NCBI RefSeq assembly: GCF_023701945.1
Contig: NZ_JABAEF010000023.1
Location: 1 to 64,000 of the forward strand
Origin: Rhizobium sp. CG5
Lineage (GTDB): Bacteria > Pseudomonadota > Alphaproteobacteria > Rhizobiales > Rhizobiaceae
Length of the DNA stretch: 64,000 nucleotides
Reading direction: 5' to 3'
The notes below the pieces were generated by a model. It was not told the origin of the DNA and did not search any database. It saw only the letters and a program-made list of their open reading frames with translations. This document shows positions 15,046 to 22,390 of this stretch, piece after piece. Within the stretch, counting starts at the first letter, position 1; the number at the start of each line of letters is the position of its first letter. Both the position numbers and the translations under genes were made by a program.

Positions 15046-15579
15046 CTACGGGCTGAGATGGCGGAGAACGAAATCCGCTCGATCTTCAACCGCTACCTTC
15101 GGCAGGATAAATGTTTCATACCCAAGCTCGCGGTACGCGATCACTAGGCGATCGTATTCTGCAATCGCCTCGGCTAGATCGTGTTGCCGCTCCTTTTCGG
15201 TCACATAGATCTCTGGCCAAGGGGGCGTCATAAAAACTCTCTCGTGGTAGCGGTCATGTGACGCCAGCAAATTCCGCGCTGGACCGCCTGTCGCATGCTC
15301 AAGCGCCACCGCCGCGTCCACCAAACCACGGTCAAAGAAGACCCAGCCGGCTTCGCTGCTCATCCGTCTTCGGTCCTCAGCCGCGAGATTTATCGCCCGT
15401 TTGGCGAAAGCCGTAAGGTCGACCCAGGGCAGTCCATGCCCATCGCCGCGTAGCTCCTCATCCACGATCCGGCGGCCAGGCTCCGGTACGACGGCAAATC
15501 CCCTTCGGTCCAACTCGGCGAGGAGGGTTGACTTCCCGCCACCTGAGCAGCCTGAAAGCACGATCTGTCGAAAGCTCAT
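15046..15579 (-). CDS. P-loop NTPase, AAA_28-type nucleotide/kinase-like protein
   Basis: A 177-residue protein with a Walker A motif right at the N-terminus (LSGCSGGGKSTLL). A FFDRGLVDAAVAL segment is typical of the DxG region in this kinase-like group, and YVTEKERQHDLAEA lies later. The family often phosphorylates small molecules or nucleotides, but the substrate is unknown. The ATG at 15579 (MSFRQIVLSG) with GAGAG upstream is preferred over an ATG at 15681, which adds a basic stretch with no match. Confidence 0.75.
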   Translation of the reverse strand: MSFRQIVLSGCSGGGKSTLLAELDRRGFAVVPEPGRRIVDEELRGDGHGLPWVDLTAFAKRAINLAAEDRRRMSSEAGWVFFDRGLVDAAVALEHATGGPARNLLASHDRYHERVFMTPPWPEIYVTEKERQHDLAEAIAEYDRLVIAYRELGYETFILPKVAVEDRADFVLRHLSP

Positions 15580-16044
15580 GTTATCTCTCGTTCGATATCT
15601 GCTCTTGCGGGGTCTTAATAAGCCTGCAAGGCCATCGCCGCTTCTCTCTGTGACGCCTTTTGGCGCATTCTTGCCATCCATATCGCAGCGCCATTTTTCG
15701 GAATGGCCAATTGAGCTTGGTCAATGTGCGAGGACAACACCTCTTACTCAGGAACGCTGGTCTCAGCCGGAAAACCTCCTCTGCTCATGTCTGAGGCCCC
15801 ATACATCGCGCTTAGCCACGGAAATCGTTTAAGTAATGGCGAACGCGCAGGCTGCGCCAATCAGGCGCACCTCGCGCAAACGCGTCATAAGCCCCTGAAA
15901 ACACACAACCGAACGAAGGCGCACATCGCCTGCTTTTATCTAGCCTTCCTAATCGGTCGACTTTTTGGTGTGCTTTCCATGGCGGCAACCTTTCCTGTTG
16001 TTGATTGAAATCCATCATGTTTGACGCTGCAGGACGACATCGAT
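15580..16044. other. Gene-poor gap left of the IS3 remnant
   Basis: I see no supported gene in this stretch. It separates the P-loop NTPase from an IS3-type remnant and probably contains decayed sequence. Confidence 0.4.
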
Positions 16045-16530
16045 CGCGGCGCAAGTGAACATGGACACGCCGGTAGCCATACCGCACGCGTGTCTCGCAA
16101 ATCTCCTTGATGCGTCTTTCGAGTGGGGCCCGTCCGCTGCGCCGGGACTTGTAGTGGTAGTTGGGTGTGTCGAACCTCAGGACCTTCCAGGCCGGCCGGA
16201 TCGATATGCCCCAATTCACCATCCCGTCGATCAGCTGTCGCTGCCGGTCAGGCCTCGGTGCTTTTGGAGGATGACGTCCTGGAGCATCTCGCAGTCCAAC
16301 GTCAGACAGGCGACGATCTTCTTGAGCCGGGCATTCTCATCTTCCAGAGCCTTCAACCGGCCCATCTCGTCGGGCAACAGACCCGCATACTTCTTGCGCC
16401 AATTGAAATACGTCGCCTGGCTGATCCCCGCCTTCCGGCAGATCGCGGCCAAACGGCACGCTGTCGTCGCCCTGCTTCAAATGAACGCTTTCTGAGCGTC
16501 CGAAAACCTCGATGCCTTCATGCTTCCGTT
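16045..16530 (-). pseudogene. IS3-family (IS407-like) transposase remnant
   Basis: The OrfA part begins at 16521 (MKASRFSDAQKAF) and breaks by a one-base loss that yields a stop after 14 codons. A later one-base gain before LAAICRKAGISQ restores the original frame, which runs to 16231 (ISQATYFNWRKKYAGLLPDE, then a leucine-zipper-like helix). The N-terminal 55 or so residues of OrfB follow near 16222-16045 (SGRAPLERRIKEI, then RVRYGYRRVHV) and stop matching after that. The catalytic part is missing, so the element is dead. Confidence 0.75.
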
Positions 16531-16568
16531 CCTGTTCCCAGCGAGGAAATTACCGCGGCAAAATCCAG

Positions 16569-17087
16569 TTATGAACGGTCCAGGTTTTGGGGATCAGAGC
16601 AGGTCGGGCCACATTCGGTCGTGCCAGTGTCGGCTGCCAGAGCCTCGATCCTGGCATGGGCTTTAAGAACGCCTAGGACAGCAGAGGCCGCCTCCTCCCC
16701 CTTTTTCACAAAGTGATCGTGGAAGAATTCCCGTTGTGGACCCGCGTCATGGTAATGGTGAGGTGTCAACGAGACAGAGAGGACAGGGACATCCATCTCA
16801 AGGCCAACCGTCATCAGGCCTTCGACGACCGTAGCCGCAACGAATTCGTGTCGATAGATTCCTCCATCGACCACAAGGGCTGCACATACAATCGCATCGT
16901 ATCGGCCTGTCTTTGCCATCTTTCTCGCGGCCAGCGGCAACTCAAACGCGCCTGGTACGTCCACAACGTCGATAGTGTGGCTGGCCATTGCAGATTTGAA
17001 TCCCAGGAGGGCCTGCTCAACTGTTTCGGCATGCCACGAAGCTTTGATGAACGCTATGCGATATGTGCTGGTATTTCTGGTCTCCAT
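16569..17087 (-). CDS. ribH2: 6,7-dimethyl-8-ribityllumazine synthase, type II
   Basis: This enzyme condenses 5-amino-6-ribitylaminouracil with 3,4-dihydroxy-2-butanone phosphate to make the riboflavin precursor lumazine. At 172 residues it has VDVPGAFELPLAARKMA (the substrate-binding PGAFE-like motif), ALVVDGGIYRHEFVA and LTPHHYHD. That last segment resembles the decameric type II enzymes of Brucella and rhizobia rather than the icosahedral type I. It is the last gene of a minus-strand set with a flavin reductase, a luciferase-like monooxygenase and ribA, so it probably raises flavin supply for those enzymes. Confidence 0.9.
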   Translation of the reverse strand: METRNTSTYRIAFIKASWHAETVEQALLGFKSAMASHTIDVVDVPGAFELPLAARKMAKTGRYDAIVCAALVVDGGIYRHEFVAATVVEGLMTVGLEMDVPVLSVSLTPHHYHDAGPQREFFHDHFVKKGEEAASAVLGVLKAHARIEALAADTGTTECGPTCSDPQNLDRS

Positions 17088-17101
17088 TTTCGTTCTCCTG
17101 G

Positions 17102-17611
17102 CTATGCAACCTGAGGCAGCGTCATGATGCTTCGATTGAAATAAATCAGGGGCATACTCCCTCTTTCACCGCTGGCGATGTGAACGTCGCAAACGAAAAT
17201 TGTGTGAGTTCCCGATCGTATTGTTTCATGAACGGAGCAGCTGAAGCGTGCGCACGCCCCTTCCAGGGCCGGCTGGCCCAGTTCGTCAACAGTCCATTGA
17301 CCTATCTCGAACCGCTTCTCCGGCGAGACCTGGCCACCGAAGGCGGCGGCTACGGCCTCCTGACCCTCGGACAGAATGTTCAAACTAAGTCGGCCGTTTT
17401 CCAGAACGACCGGGTGCGCGGAGGCCGTCGTATTAACACAAACGAGAAGTCGGGGCGGTTCTTGGCATACGGAACAGGCCGCCGTGACCGTGAGACCACC
17501 ACGCCCGGCCTTGCCGTCGGTTGTGACGACTTTGACGGCTGCTGCCATCATCGCCATCGCGTCCTTGAAACGGTCCGCGTTTGCGGCACCAATTTTCATA
17601 TCAATCAACAT
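17102..17611 (-). CDS. Flavin reductase (FMN-binding, HpaC-like)
   Basis: A 169-residue NAD(P)H:flavin oxidoreductase of the FMN-binding split-barrel family. It would provide reduced FMN to the neighbouring two-component monooxygenase. Family features are the N-terminal AVKVVTTDGKAGRGGLTVTA, then PPRLLVCVNTTASAHPVV, and a late GTHTIFVCDV with the conserved His. The ATG at 17611 follows GGGGA; another ATG four codons upstream is possible. It is 14 bp upstream of ribH2 and 61 bp downstream of the monooxygenase gene. Confidence 0.88.
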   Translation of the reverse strand: MLIDMKIGAANADRFKDAMAMMAAAVKVVTTDGKAGRGGLTVTAACSVCQEPPRLLVCVNTTASAHPVVLENGRLSLNILSEGQEAVAAAFGGQVSPEKRFEIGQWTVDELGQPALEGACARFSCSVHETIRSGTHTIFVCDVHIASGERGSMPLIYFNRSIMTLPQVA

Positions 17612-17637
17612 ATGAGTCCCCATCTGGATTGAAGGAA

Positions 17638-17657
17638 GGATCCGGCAAGCCGGATCC
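17638..17657 (-). other. Intercistronic hairpin between monooxygenase and reductase
   Basis: A perfect 9-bp inverted repeat GGATCCGGC/GCCGGATCC with a two-base spacer. There is no T run on the minus strand, so it is more likely an mRNA stability or processing element than a terminator. Confidence 0.6.
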
Positions 17658-17672
17658 TGATCGTCGGGATGG

Positions 17673-19058
17673 TTATTCGGCGGCAACCGGTGCAGCATTG
17701 GAGAACGCGTTTCGGTATGCGGCACCCGGATGATTGTCGGGAAGCAGCGGGCCCCGTCCGAACAGCTTCTGGCGAAGCGGGCCTTCGTCATAGTCCCGTT
17801 GAGCCAAGCCGCGCCCCTGAAGCACCGGCGTCACATGGTCGATGAAATCGAGATAGGTCTCGGGATGAAGCTGGCAGATCATGTTGATGCCATCCACGCC
17901 CGCGTCCTGCCACCGCTCGAGCTCATCAGCAATGGTTTCCGGCGTGCCCACGATGCGGCAGTTATAGGAGAGCGCGTTGGCGACTTCCTTCACTGTCGCC
18001 TTCTCGCCGTTCGACTTGCCCATTTCTATCATACGCGCATAGCCCTGAAGGCCATCGAGACCGGACTCGTCAACCGGCTTGTCGGGATCAAGATTAGACA
18101 GATCGACGCCCATATCGCGGCTCACATGGGCGGCGAGCCCTTCGTAAAGGACCCACTCGTCGATTTCCGCAGCTTTCCGGGCAGCCTCTTCCATGGTGCT
18201 GCCGACCACGAATGACAAACCCTGGATAAATTTCAGGTCCTCGGGTCCCCGTCCAACCTGTTCGGCAACCTTTTTTGTACCGGCGATGCCAATACGAGCG
18301 CCATTCACATTGGGATAGAGAATGAAGGTGCCCTCAGCGTGCTGCGCAGCAAATTGGCTGCCGCGTTTGGAGGCGCCGGCTTGGTAAAGCATGGGCGTGC
18401 GTTGGGGCGATGGCGCCACCAGATGCGGTCCCTGGACCTTGTATCGCTCGCCGACGTGATTGATATGATGCACCTTCGTGTGCTCACTGAACACGCCTCT
18501 CTCACGGTCGGCGACCATCGCGCCGGCTTCCCATGATCCTTCGAAGAGCTTGTAGACGACGTCCATATATTCATCCGCCCAGTCGTAGCGCTGGTCGTGC
18601 GGAACGATCTTGTCATGTCCGAAATTGCGAGCTGCATTATCGGTCACGCTTGTCACGATGTTCCAGCCAATTCGTCCGCGGCTGATGTGGTCGAGCGTAG
18701 AGGCCTTCTTCGCGAAGGCGAAGGGATGTTCGGAAAGGATCGAGCTCGTGAACACCAGGCCGAGGTTCTTTGTTATTCCGGCGAGGGCGGCGCAAAGCGT
18801 GAAGGTGTCATTGCAGGGCATGTGGAGCCCCTGTTCGAAATAGGCGTCCCACTTGCCGTCATAGGCCGGATCGATACCAAGGATGTCGGCGAAAAAGATC
18901 GCGTCGAACTTTCCCTCTTCGAGTCTTCTGACAAGGTTTGCCCACGTGTCAAAGTCATTGAACTTCGCGAGCTGGCTCCGCGGATGCCGCCATGTGCCGT
19001 GATAGATATGCGAGGGCACGTTCATGGTGAAGCAGTTGAAAATCATACGTTTGCGCAT
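17673..19058 (-). CDS. Luciferase-like FMN-dependent monooxygenase (NtaA/DszA/DmoA type)
   Basis: A 461-residue bacterial luciferase-like monooxygenase that would use FMNH2 and O2 to oxidise an organic substrate. Signature segments are FAFAKKASTLDHISRGRIGW, the WNIVTSVTDNAARNFG run, and QAGASKRGSQFAAQHAEGTF, all typical of the NtaA/SnaA/DszA group. Characterised members attack aminopolycarboxylates, dibenzothiophene sulfone or dimethyl sulfide. The ATG at 19058 (MRKRMIFNCF) has AAGGGAA upstream. Partner genes include the flavin reductase, ribA, ribH2 and two acyl-CoA dehydrogenase-like genes. The substrate is not determinable; a sulfur-containing compound is plausible. Confidence 0.9.
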   Translation of the reverse strand: MRKRMIFNCFTMNVPSHIYHGTWRHPRSQLAKFNDFDTWANLVRRLEEGKFDAIFFADILGIDPAYDGKWDAYFEQGLHMPCNDTFTLCAALAGITKNLGLVFTSSILSEHPFAFAKKASTLDHISRGRIGWNIVTSVTDNAARNFGHDKIVPHDQRYDWADEYMDVVYKLFEGSWEAGAMVADRERGVFSEHTKVHHINHVGERYKVQGPHLVAPSPQRTPMLYQAGASKRGSQFAAQHAEGTFILYPNVNGARIGIAGTKKVAEQVGRGPEDLKFIQGLSFVVGSTMEEAARKAAEIDEWVLYEGLAAHVSRDMGVDLSNLDPDKPVDESGLDGLQGYARMIEMGKSNGEKATVKEVANALSYNCRIVGTPETIADELERWQDAGVDGINMICQLHPETYLDFIDHVTPVLQGRGLAQRDYDEGPLRQKLFGRGPLLPDNHPGAAYRNAFSNAAPVAAE

Positions 19059-19417
19059 CTTGCTGTTCCCTTTGGTTATCGTTGGTCTGGAACCCAAAAG
19101 CTATGCGGCACTGCAGCAATCGTCTTGCCTTAAAGAGAACACTGTCTGTTCTGAGCGTGCAAAAAATCGGCTTCTGGCAGATGGTTTTTCGGGAGTGACG
19201 GGCAGAAGCGGATTTCCAGGTGCCGTCATGGAGGAGACGACACCAGCTTGGCGTGGATTGGCCTTCCCAAGGTTATCGGTAGCGGAAATTGCGAGGCCAA
19301 GATCGGGCCACCGGCATTCGAAACGACGTGGGAACGTGTGTCGCTGTATGTGTGGGCCGTGCGCATGCTTCGTCCTCAAGGCGGAACAGGAGTTTGCAAA
19401 CGTCATTCCGGAGGCGT
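19059..19417. other. Gap between ribA and the monooxygenase gene
   Basis: These 359 bp contain no convincing gene. I looked for an FMN riboswitch and did not recognise its conserved helices. It may hold a promoter for the monooxygenase, reductase and ribH2 genes. Confidence 0.4.
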
Positions 19418-20035
19418 TCAGCCCAGAGGCTCAAGAAAATGGCCGAAACGGTCTCTCTTGGAGGCGAGATAGACCGAGTTCGACGCGTTGACCGCGCCAA
19501 TCAATCCTCGCCGGCGAGAAACCACGATTCCGGCCGCCACCAGCTTCGAAACCTTCGCGGGATTGTTCGTCAGAAGCTCAACTTTCGTCAGCTCGAGATC
19601 ACGAAGGATGGCCGCAGCCGCTTCAAATTCACGAGCATCGACCGCAAAGCCGAGTTGCTCGTTGGCATCCAATGTATCGAGGCCTGAGTCCTGCAGGGCA
19701 TATGCGGCGATCTTGTTTGCCAGCCCGATACCTCTTCCTTCGTGGCCGCGCAGATAGACCATACATCCAGATCCGGTTTCTCCGATGATCCTCAGAGCAC
19801 TGTCCAGTTGTTCGCCGCAGTCGCATCGAAGGGATCCAAAGGCCTCTCCGGTCAGGCATTCGGAGTGCACGCGGACGATTGGTAACTCCTGCCGCTCGGG
19901 CTGTCCGCAGACCATTGCGAGATGTTCAATGCCTGAGAAAACGTCACGATAGGCAACCGCTCTGAAGAGGCCGTATCGGGATGGCATTGCGGCTTCAGAG
20001 TATCGAACGAGACGTGTCTCCTGTGGAGGGGGCAT
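19418..20035 (-). CDS. ribA: GTP cyclohydrolase II
   Basis: This enzyme opens GTP to 2,5-diamino-6-ribosylamino-pyrimidinone phosphate, the committed step to riboflavin. It is 205 residues with no fused RibB domain. The zinc-binding pattern CLTGEAFGSLRCDC (residues about 59-72) is complete, and CMVYLRGHEGRGIGL and LLTNNPAKV are the GTP-binding and catalytic segments. The C-terminus is slightly extended (DRFGHFLEPLG). It lies between the acyl-CoA dehydrogenase-like gene and the monooxygenase on the same strand. Confidence 0.92.
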   Translation of the reverse strand: MPPPQETRLVRYSEAAMPSRYGLFRAVAYRDVFSGIEHLAMVCGQPERQELPIVRVHSECLTGEAFGSLRCDCGEQLDSALRIIGETGSGCMVYLRGHEGRGIGLANKIAAYALQDSGLDTLDANEQLGFAVDAREFEAAAAILRDLELTKVELLTNNPAKVSKLVAAGIVVSRRRGLIGAVNASNSVYLASKRDRFGHFLEPLG

Positions 20036-20066
20036 CCGTATGGTCTCCTGTCCTCGGTTGGTCCAT

Positions 20067-20097
20067 CGGCGTTCGGCACCGGTAACGCCGAACGCCG
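20067..20097 (-). other. Intercistronic hairpin between ACAD-like gene and ribA
   Basis: A perfect 11-bp stem CGGCGTTCGGC/GCCGAACGCCG around a 9-base loop. A second GC-rich inverted repeat (GACCCGG/CCGGGTC) follows at about 20108-20133. Neither has a T run, so I read them as processing or stability structures, or a mild attenuator. Confidence 0.6.
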
Positions 20098-20155
20098 CAA
20101 TCCGCCCGACCCGGGCAGGGCGGGCTGTCCGGGTCTTCGCTTTCGTTCCGGGACG

Positions 20156-21508
20156 TTATTCCGCGGCAACCGCAGTTGCGTTGGAGTATCTCTTGTCCCA
20201 GTCGGCGACGGTGCCGATGCTTTCCATCGACTTTTCGAACACGACGGTCTCGTCCTCCATGATCGCACGGGGATTGAACCCTTCGTCGGCGATAACGCCA
20301 TGGACGCGACGCCGCTGCATTCCCATGTTGCCCCCATCATAGATCGGCAAGACGGAGGCTTCGCGGAGATAGCGCCCGAAGGCGTATTCAGTGCTCAGGC
20401 TGTTGACGCCGACGACCTGCATGCATTTGTAGATAACGTCGAACATCGCCTCGGTCGTATTGATCTTGCACATGGCGCCAACAAGTTCGGCATGCTGCTC
20501 GTGCTTGTCGAGGTAGTCCGACGTGCGCCAGCAGAAGTAACGGGCCGACTCGATCTTCGCTGCGCAGTCTCCCAGAATGTAACCCACATTCTGGAAGCGG
20601 ATGATCGGCGTCAGCGAACCTGCTGTATTGTTCTTGCAAAACTTCAGAGCAAGTTCGTAGGCGGAGCGAGCCATCCCGACGGCGGCGATGCCTGCGACCG
20701 GGCCGGACCAGGCGAAGTTCCGGTTGATGACGAAGTCGCCATTGCCTTCCGCACCCGGCAGGAGGTTCTCGACGGGTACGCGCGCGTTATTGAAGGTGAT
20801 TAACGCATTGGATGCGGTACGGTGACCCTCCTTGTTGACAAACTGATAGCTTATGCCGGGCGTGCCGCGCTCTACGACGATCGCGGAAAGACCCTTGGTG
20901 CCGCCAGCATCCGGGTCGGTGCGGACGATCACGGTCTGGGCATTGACGCCCTTGGCATCCCACCCGCCTGCCGACGACCATTTCTTTTGGCCATTCAGGA
21001 CGAAGTGATCGCCATCGCGGACCGCCGTCAGTCCGATACCCGCAGGCCTCGGGAACGGATTGTCGAAGTTGGCGGTGCCGCCCGTGCCGCCCGGCGGCTC
21101 ACCCGCAGTCCAGCCGCCGAGGAATTCACCCGTCGGATCCGAAGTTGCCGCTCCGATGAAGCGCTTTTTTTGCTCCTCCGTGCCGTACCAGGATACCGGC
21201 ATCAGGCCGAGGCCGTTGCAAAGGACAGTGCATGCGAAACCGGGATCGATTGCGCAGATTTCCTCGGCGGCAATGGTAAAGTCCAAGCACGACATACCGC
21301 CGCCGCCGTATTCCTTCGGCAGCATCGCCATGGCGATGCCAGCCTTGTAAGCCTCGATATAAGCTCCCTTGGTCATGGCATGCGCTACCAGCGGATCGGG
21401 TTCGCGATCAGCGTCCGGAACCACCGGCGCAAGGATGTTTTCCGCAAACTCGCGTGCCGTCGCCTGAATTCTTCGCTGTTCAGGTGACATTGTGAAGTCA
21501 ATTGCCAT
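20156..21508 (-). CDS. Acyl-CoA dehydrogenase-like flavoprotein (paralogue 1)
   Basis: A 450-residue protein with the acyl-CoA dehydrogenase fold. The N-terminal helical domain has LPKEYGGGGMSCLDF, the flavin-contacting middle domain has FVLNGQKKWSSAGGWDAKG, and the C-terminal helical domain follows. The region that normally holds the catalytic Glu (IYEGT) reads PIYDGGNMGMQRRR, with Asp instead, so classical dehydrogenation is uncertain. ACAD-fold desulfinases and monooxygenases are alternatives. The ATG at 21508 (MAIDFTMSPEQRR) is used; an ATG 20 codons upstream has no match. It probably starts the minus-strand operon with ribA and the monooxygenase. It is about half identical to the gene at 22391. 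Confidence 0.85.
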   Translation of the reverse strand: MAIDFTMSPEQRRIQATAREFAENILAPVVPDADREPDPLVAHAMTKGAYIEAYKAGIAMAMLPKEYGGGGMSCLDFTIAAEEICAIDPGFACTVLCNGLGLMPVSWYGTEEQKKRFIGAATSDPTGEFLGGWTAGEPPGGTGGTANFDNPFPRPAGIGLTAVRDGDHFVLNGQKKWSSAGGWDAKGVNAQTVIVRTDPDAGGTKGLSAIVVERGTPGISYQFVNKEGHRTASNALITFNNARVPVENLLPGAEGNGDFVINRNFAWSGPVAGIAAVGMARSAYELALKFCKNNTAGSLTPIIRFQNVGYILGDCAAKIESARYFCWRTSDYLDKHEQHAELVGAMCKINTTEAMFDVIYKCMQVVGVNSLSTEYAFGRYLREASVLPIYDGGNMGMQRRRVHGVIADEGFNPRAIMEDETVVFEKSMESIGTVADWDKRYSNATAVAAE

Positions 21509-21602
21509 TGAAGTTCCCCTTATGAACGGCCGTCCGGTATGGCCGGCCTCTGATGCGTCCTTCGTCATGCCGGACGTGGATGCAGGCTTACGGTACTTTT
21601 GG

Positions 21603-21630
21603 CATAAAAAAATGTCAAAACATTTTTATG
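21603..21630. promoter_or_regulatory. Candidate operator between ACAD-like operon and regulator
   Basis: An inverted repeat CATAAAAAAATGT ... ACATTTTTATG, with a 4-base centre and one extra A in the left arm. It lies in the divergent region between the minus-strand operon start (21508) and the SufR-like regulator (21742). The AT-rich arms contrast with their surroundings. Binding by that regulator is inferred. Confidence 0.5.
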
Positions 21631-21741
21631 TTGAAAAAGTAAGCAGTTGTGCTTAAATTCTGATCGAAATGCTTCTCGGGGCAGATGTTGTTAAATGGCT
21701 GGTGCGCCTTTATAAAAAGCCGGTGTATCGAAGGGGATTGA

Positions 21742-22380
21742 ATGATGCTCAGCGGAGGAGGGACCCAGCGACGACTGCTCGCACAGCTTCTTGATGTCAA
21801 AAACGGTCTTTCGATCGATGATCTGGCACAGCGGCTCGATATCAGTCGGACGGCAGTCAAACAGCATCTTTCTGGGCTTGAGCGGGACGGCTATGTGGCG
21901 CGCGGAACCGCGCGCAAGACGGCCGGGCGTCCGGAGCAGACCTTCGTCCTTACTGACGACGGGATCGACGTATTTCCCAAGCAGTATTCGTGGTTTTCCC
22001 GGGTGCTTCTGCAAACCCTGAGGTCGCGCATCGGCGAGGCCGATCTCGGGGAATTCATGTTCAATCTCGGCGTCGACATGTCCGCTGCGGCCCTGCCGCG
22101 CATCACTGGAAAAACCAGGAGCGAGCGCATTTTAGAGATCGTCCGTATCATGAACGAGACAGGGTTTGTCGCGCAGGCAATCGAGGGTGATGCCGGAAGC
22201 CTTGCTCGCATCGCATGCAAGAACTGCGTCTATCATGATCTGGCGAAGGATCATCCAGAAGTCTGTCGATTTGACATCGGCTTTATCAGTGGACTGATGG
22301 GGGCGGATGTGGAGCAGGAAGAGTGCATGCAGCGGGATGAAGGACAAGTCTGTCGGTTCCGCTTCATTCCTTATGCCTAG
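21742..22380 (+). CDS. SufR-like winged-helix regulator with cysteine cluster
   Basis: A 212-residue DNA-binding protein of the COG2345/SufR type. The N-terminal winged helix reads LSIDDLAQRLDISRTAVKQH at residues about 19-38, followed by a wing with GRPEQTFVLT. The C-terminal part has cysteines in CKNCVYHDLA, EVCRFD, EECMQR and GQVCRF, spaced like the Fe-S ligands of SufR-type sensors. It is divergent from the flavin-enzyme operon and convergent with the second ACAD-like gene, ending 10 bp before that gene's stop. It probably controls these genes in response to redox, iron or a bound ligand. Confidence 0.8.
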   Translation: MMLSGGGTQRRLLAQLLDVKNGLSIDDLAQRLDISRTAVKQHLSGLERDGYVARGTARKTAGRPEQTFVLTDDGIDVFPKQYSWFSRVLLQTLRSRIGEADLGEFMFNLGVDMSAAALPRITGKTRSERILEIVRIMNETGFVAQAIEGDAGSLARIACKNCVYHDLAKDHPEVCRFDIGFISGLMGADVEQEECMQRDEGQVCRFRFIPYA

Positions 22381-22390
22381 CCAACTCTCG

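Noticed and set aside
19059..19417. FMN riboswitch upstream of flavin genes.
   Set aside because: The conserved RFN helices and loops were not found in this gap or in the other gaps of the flavin cluster.
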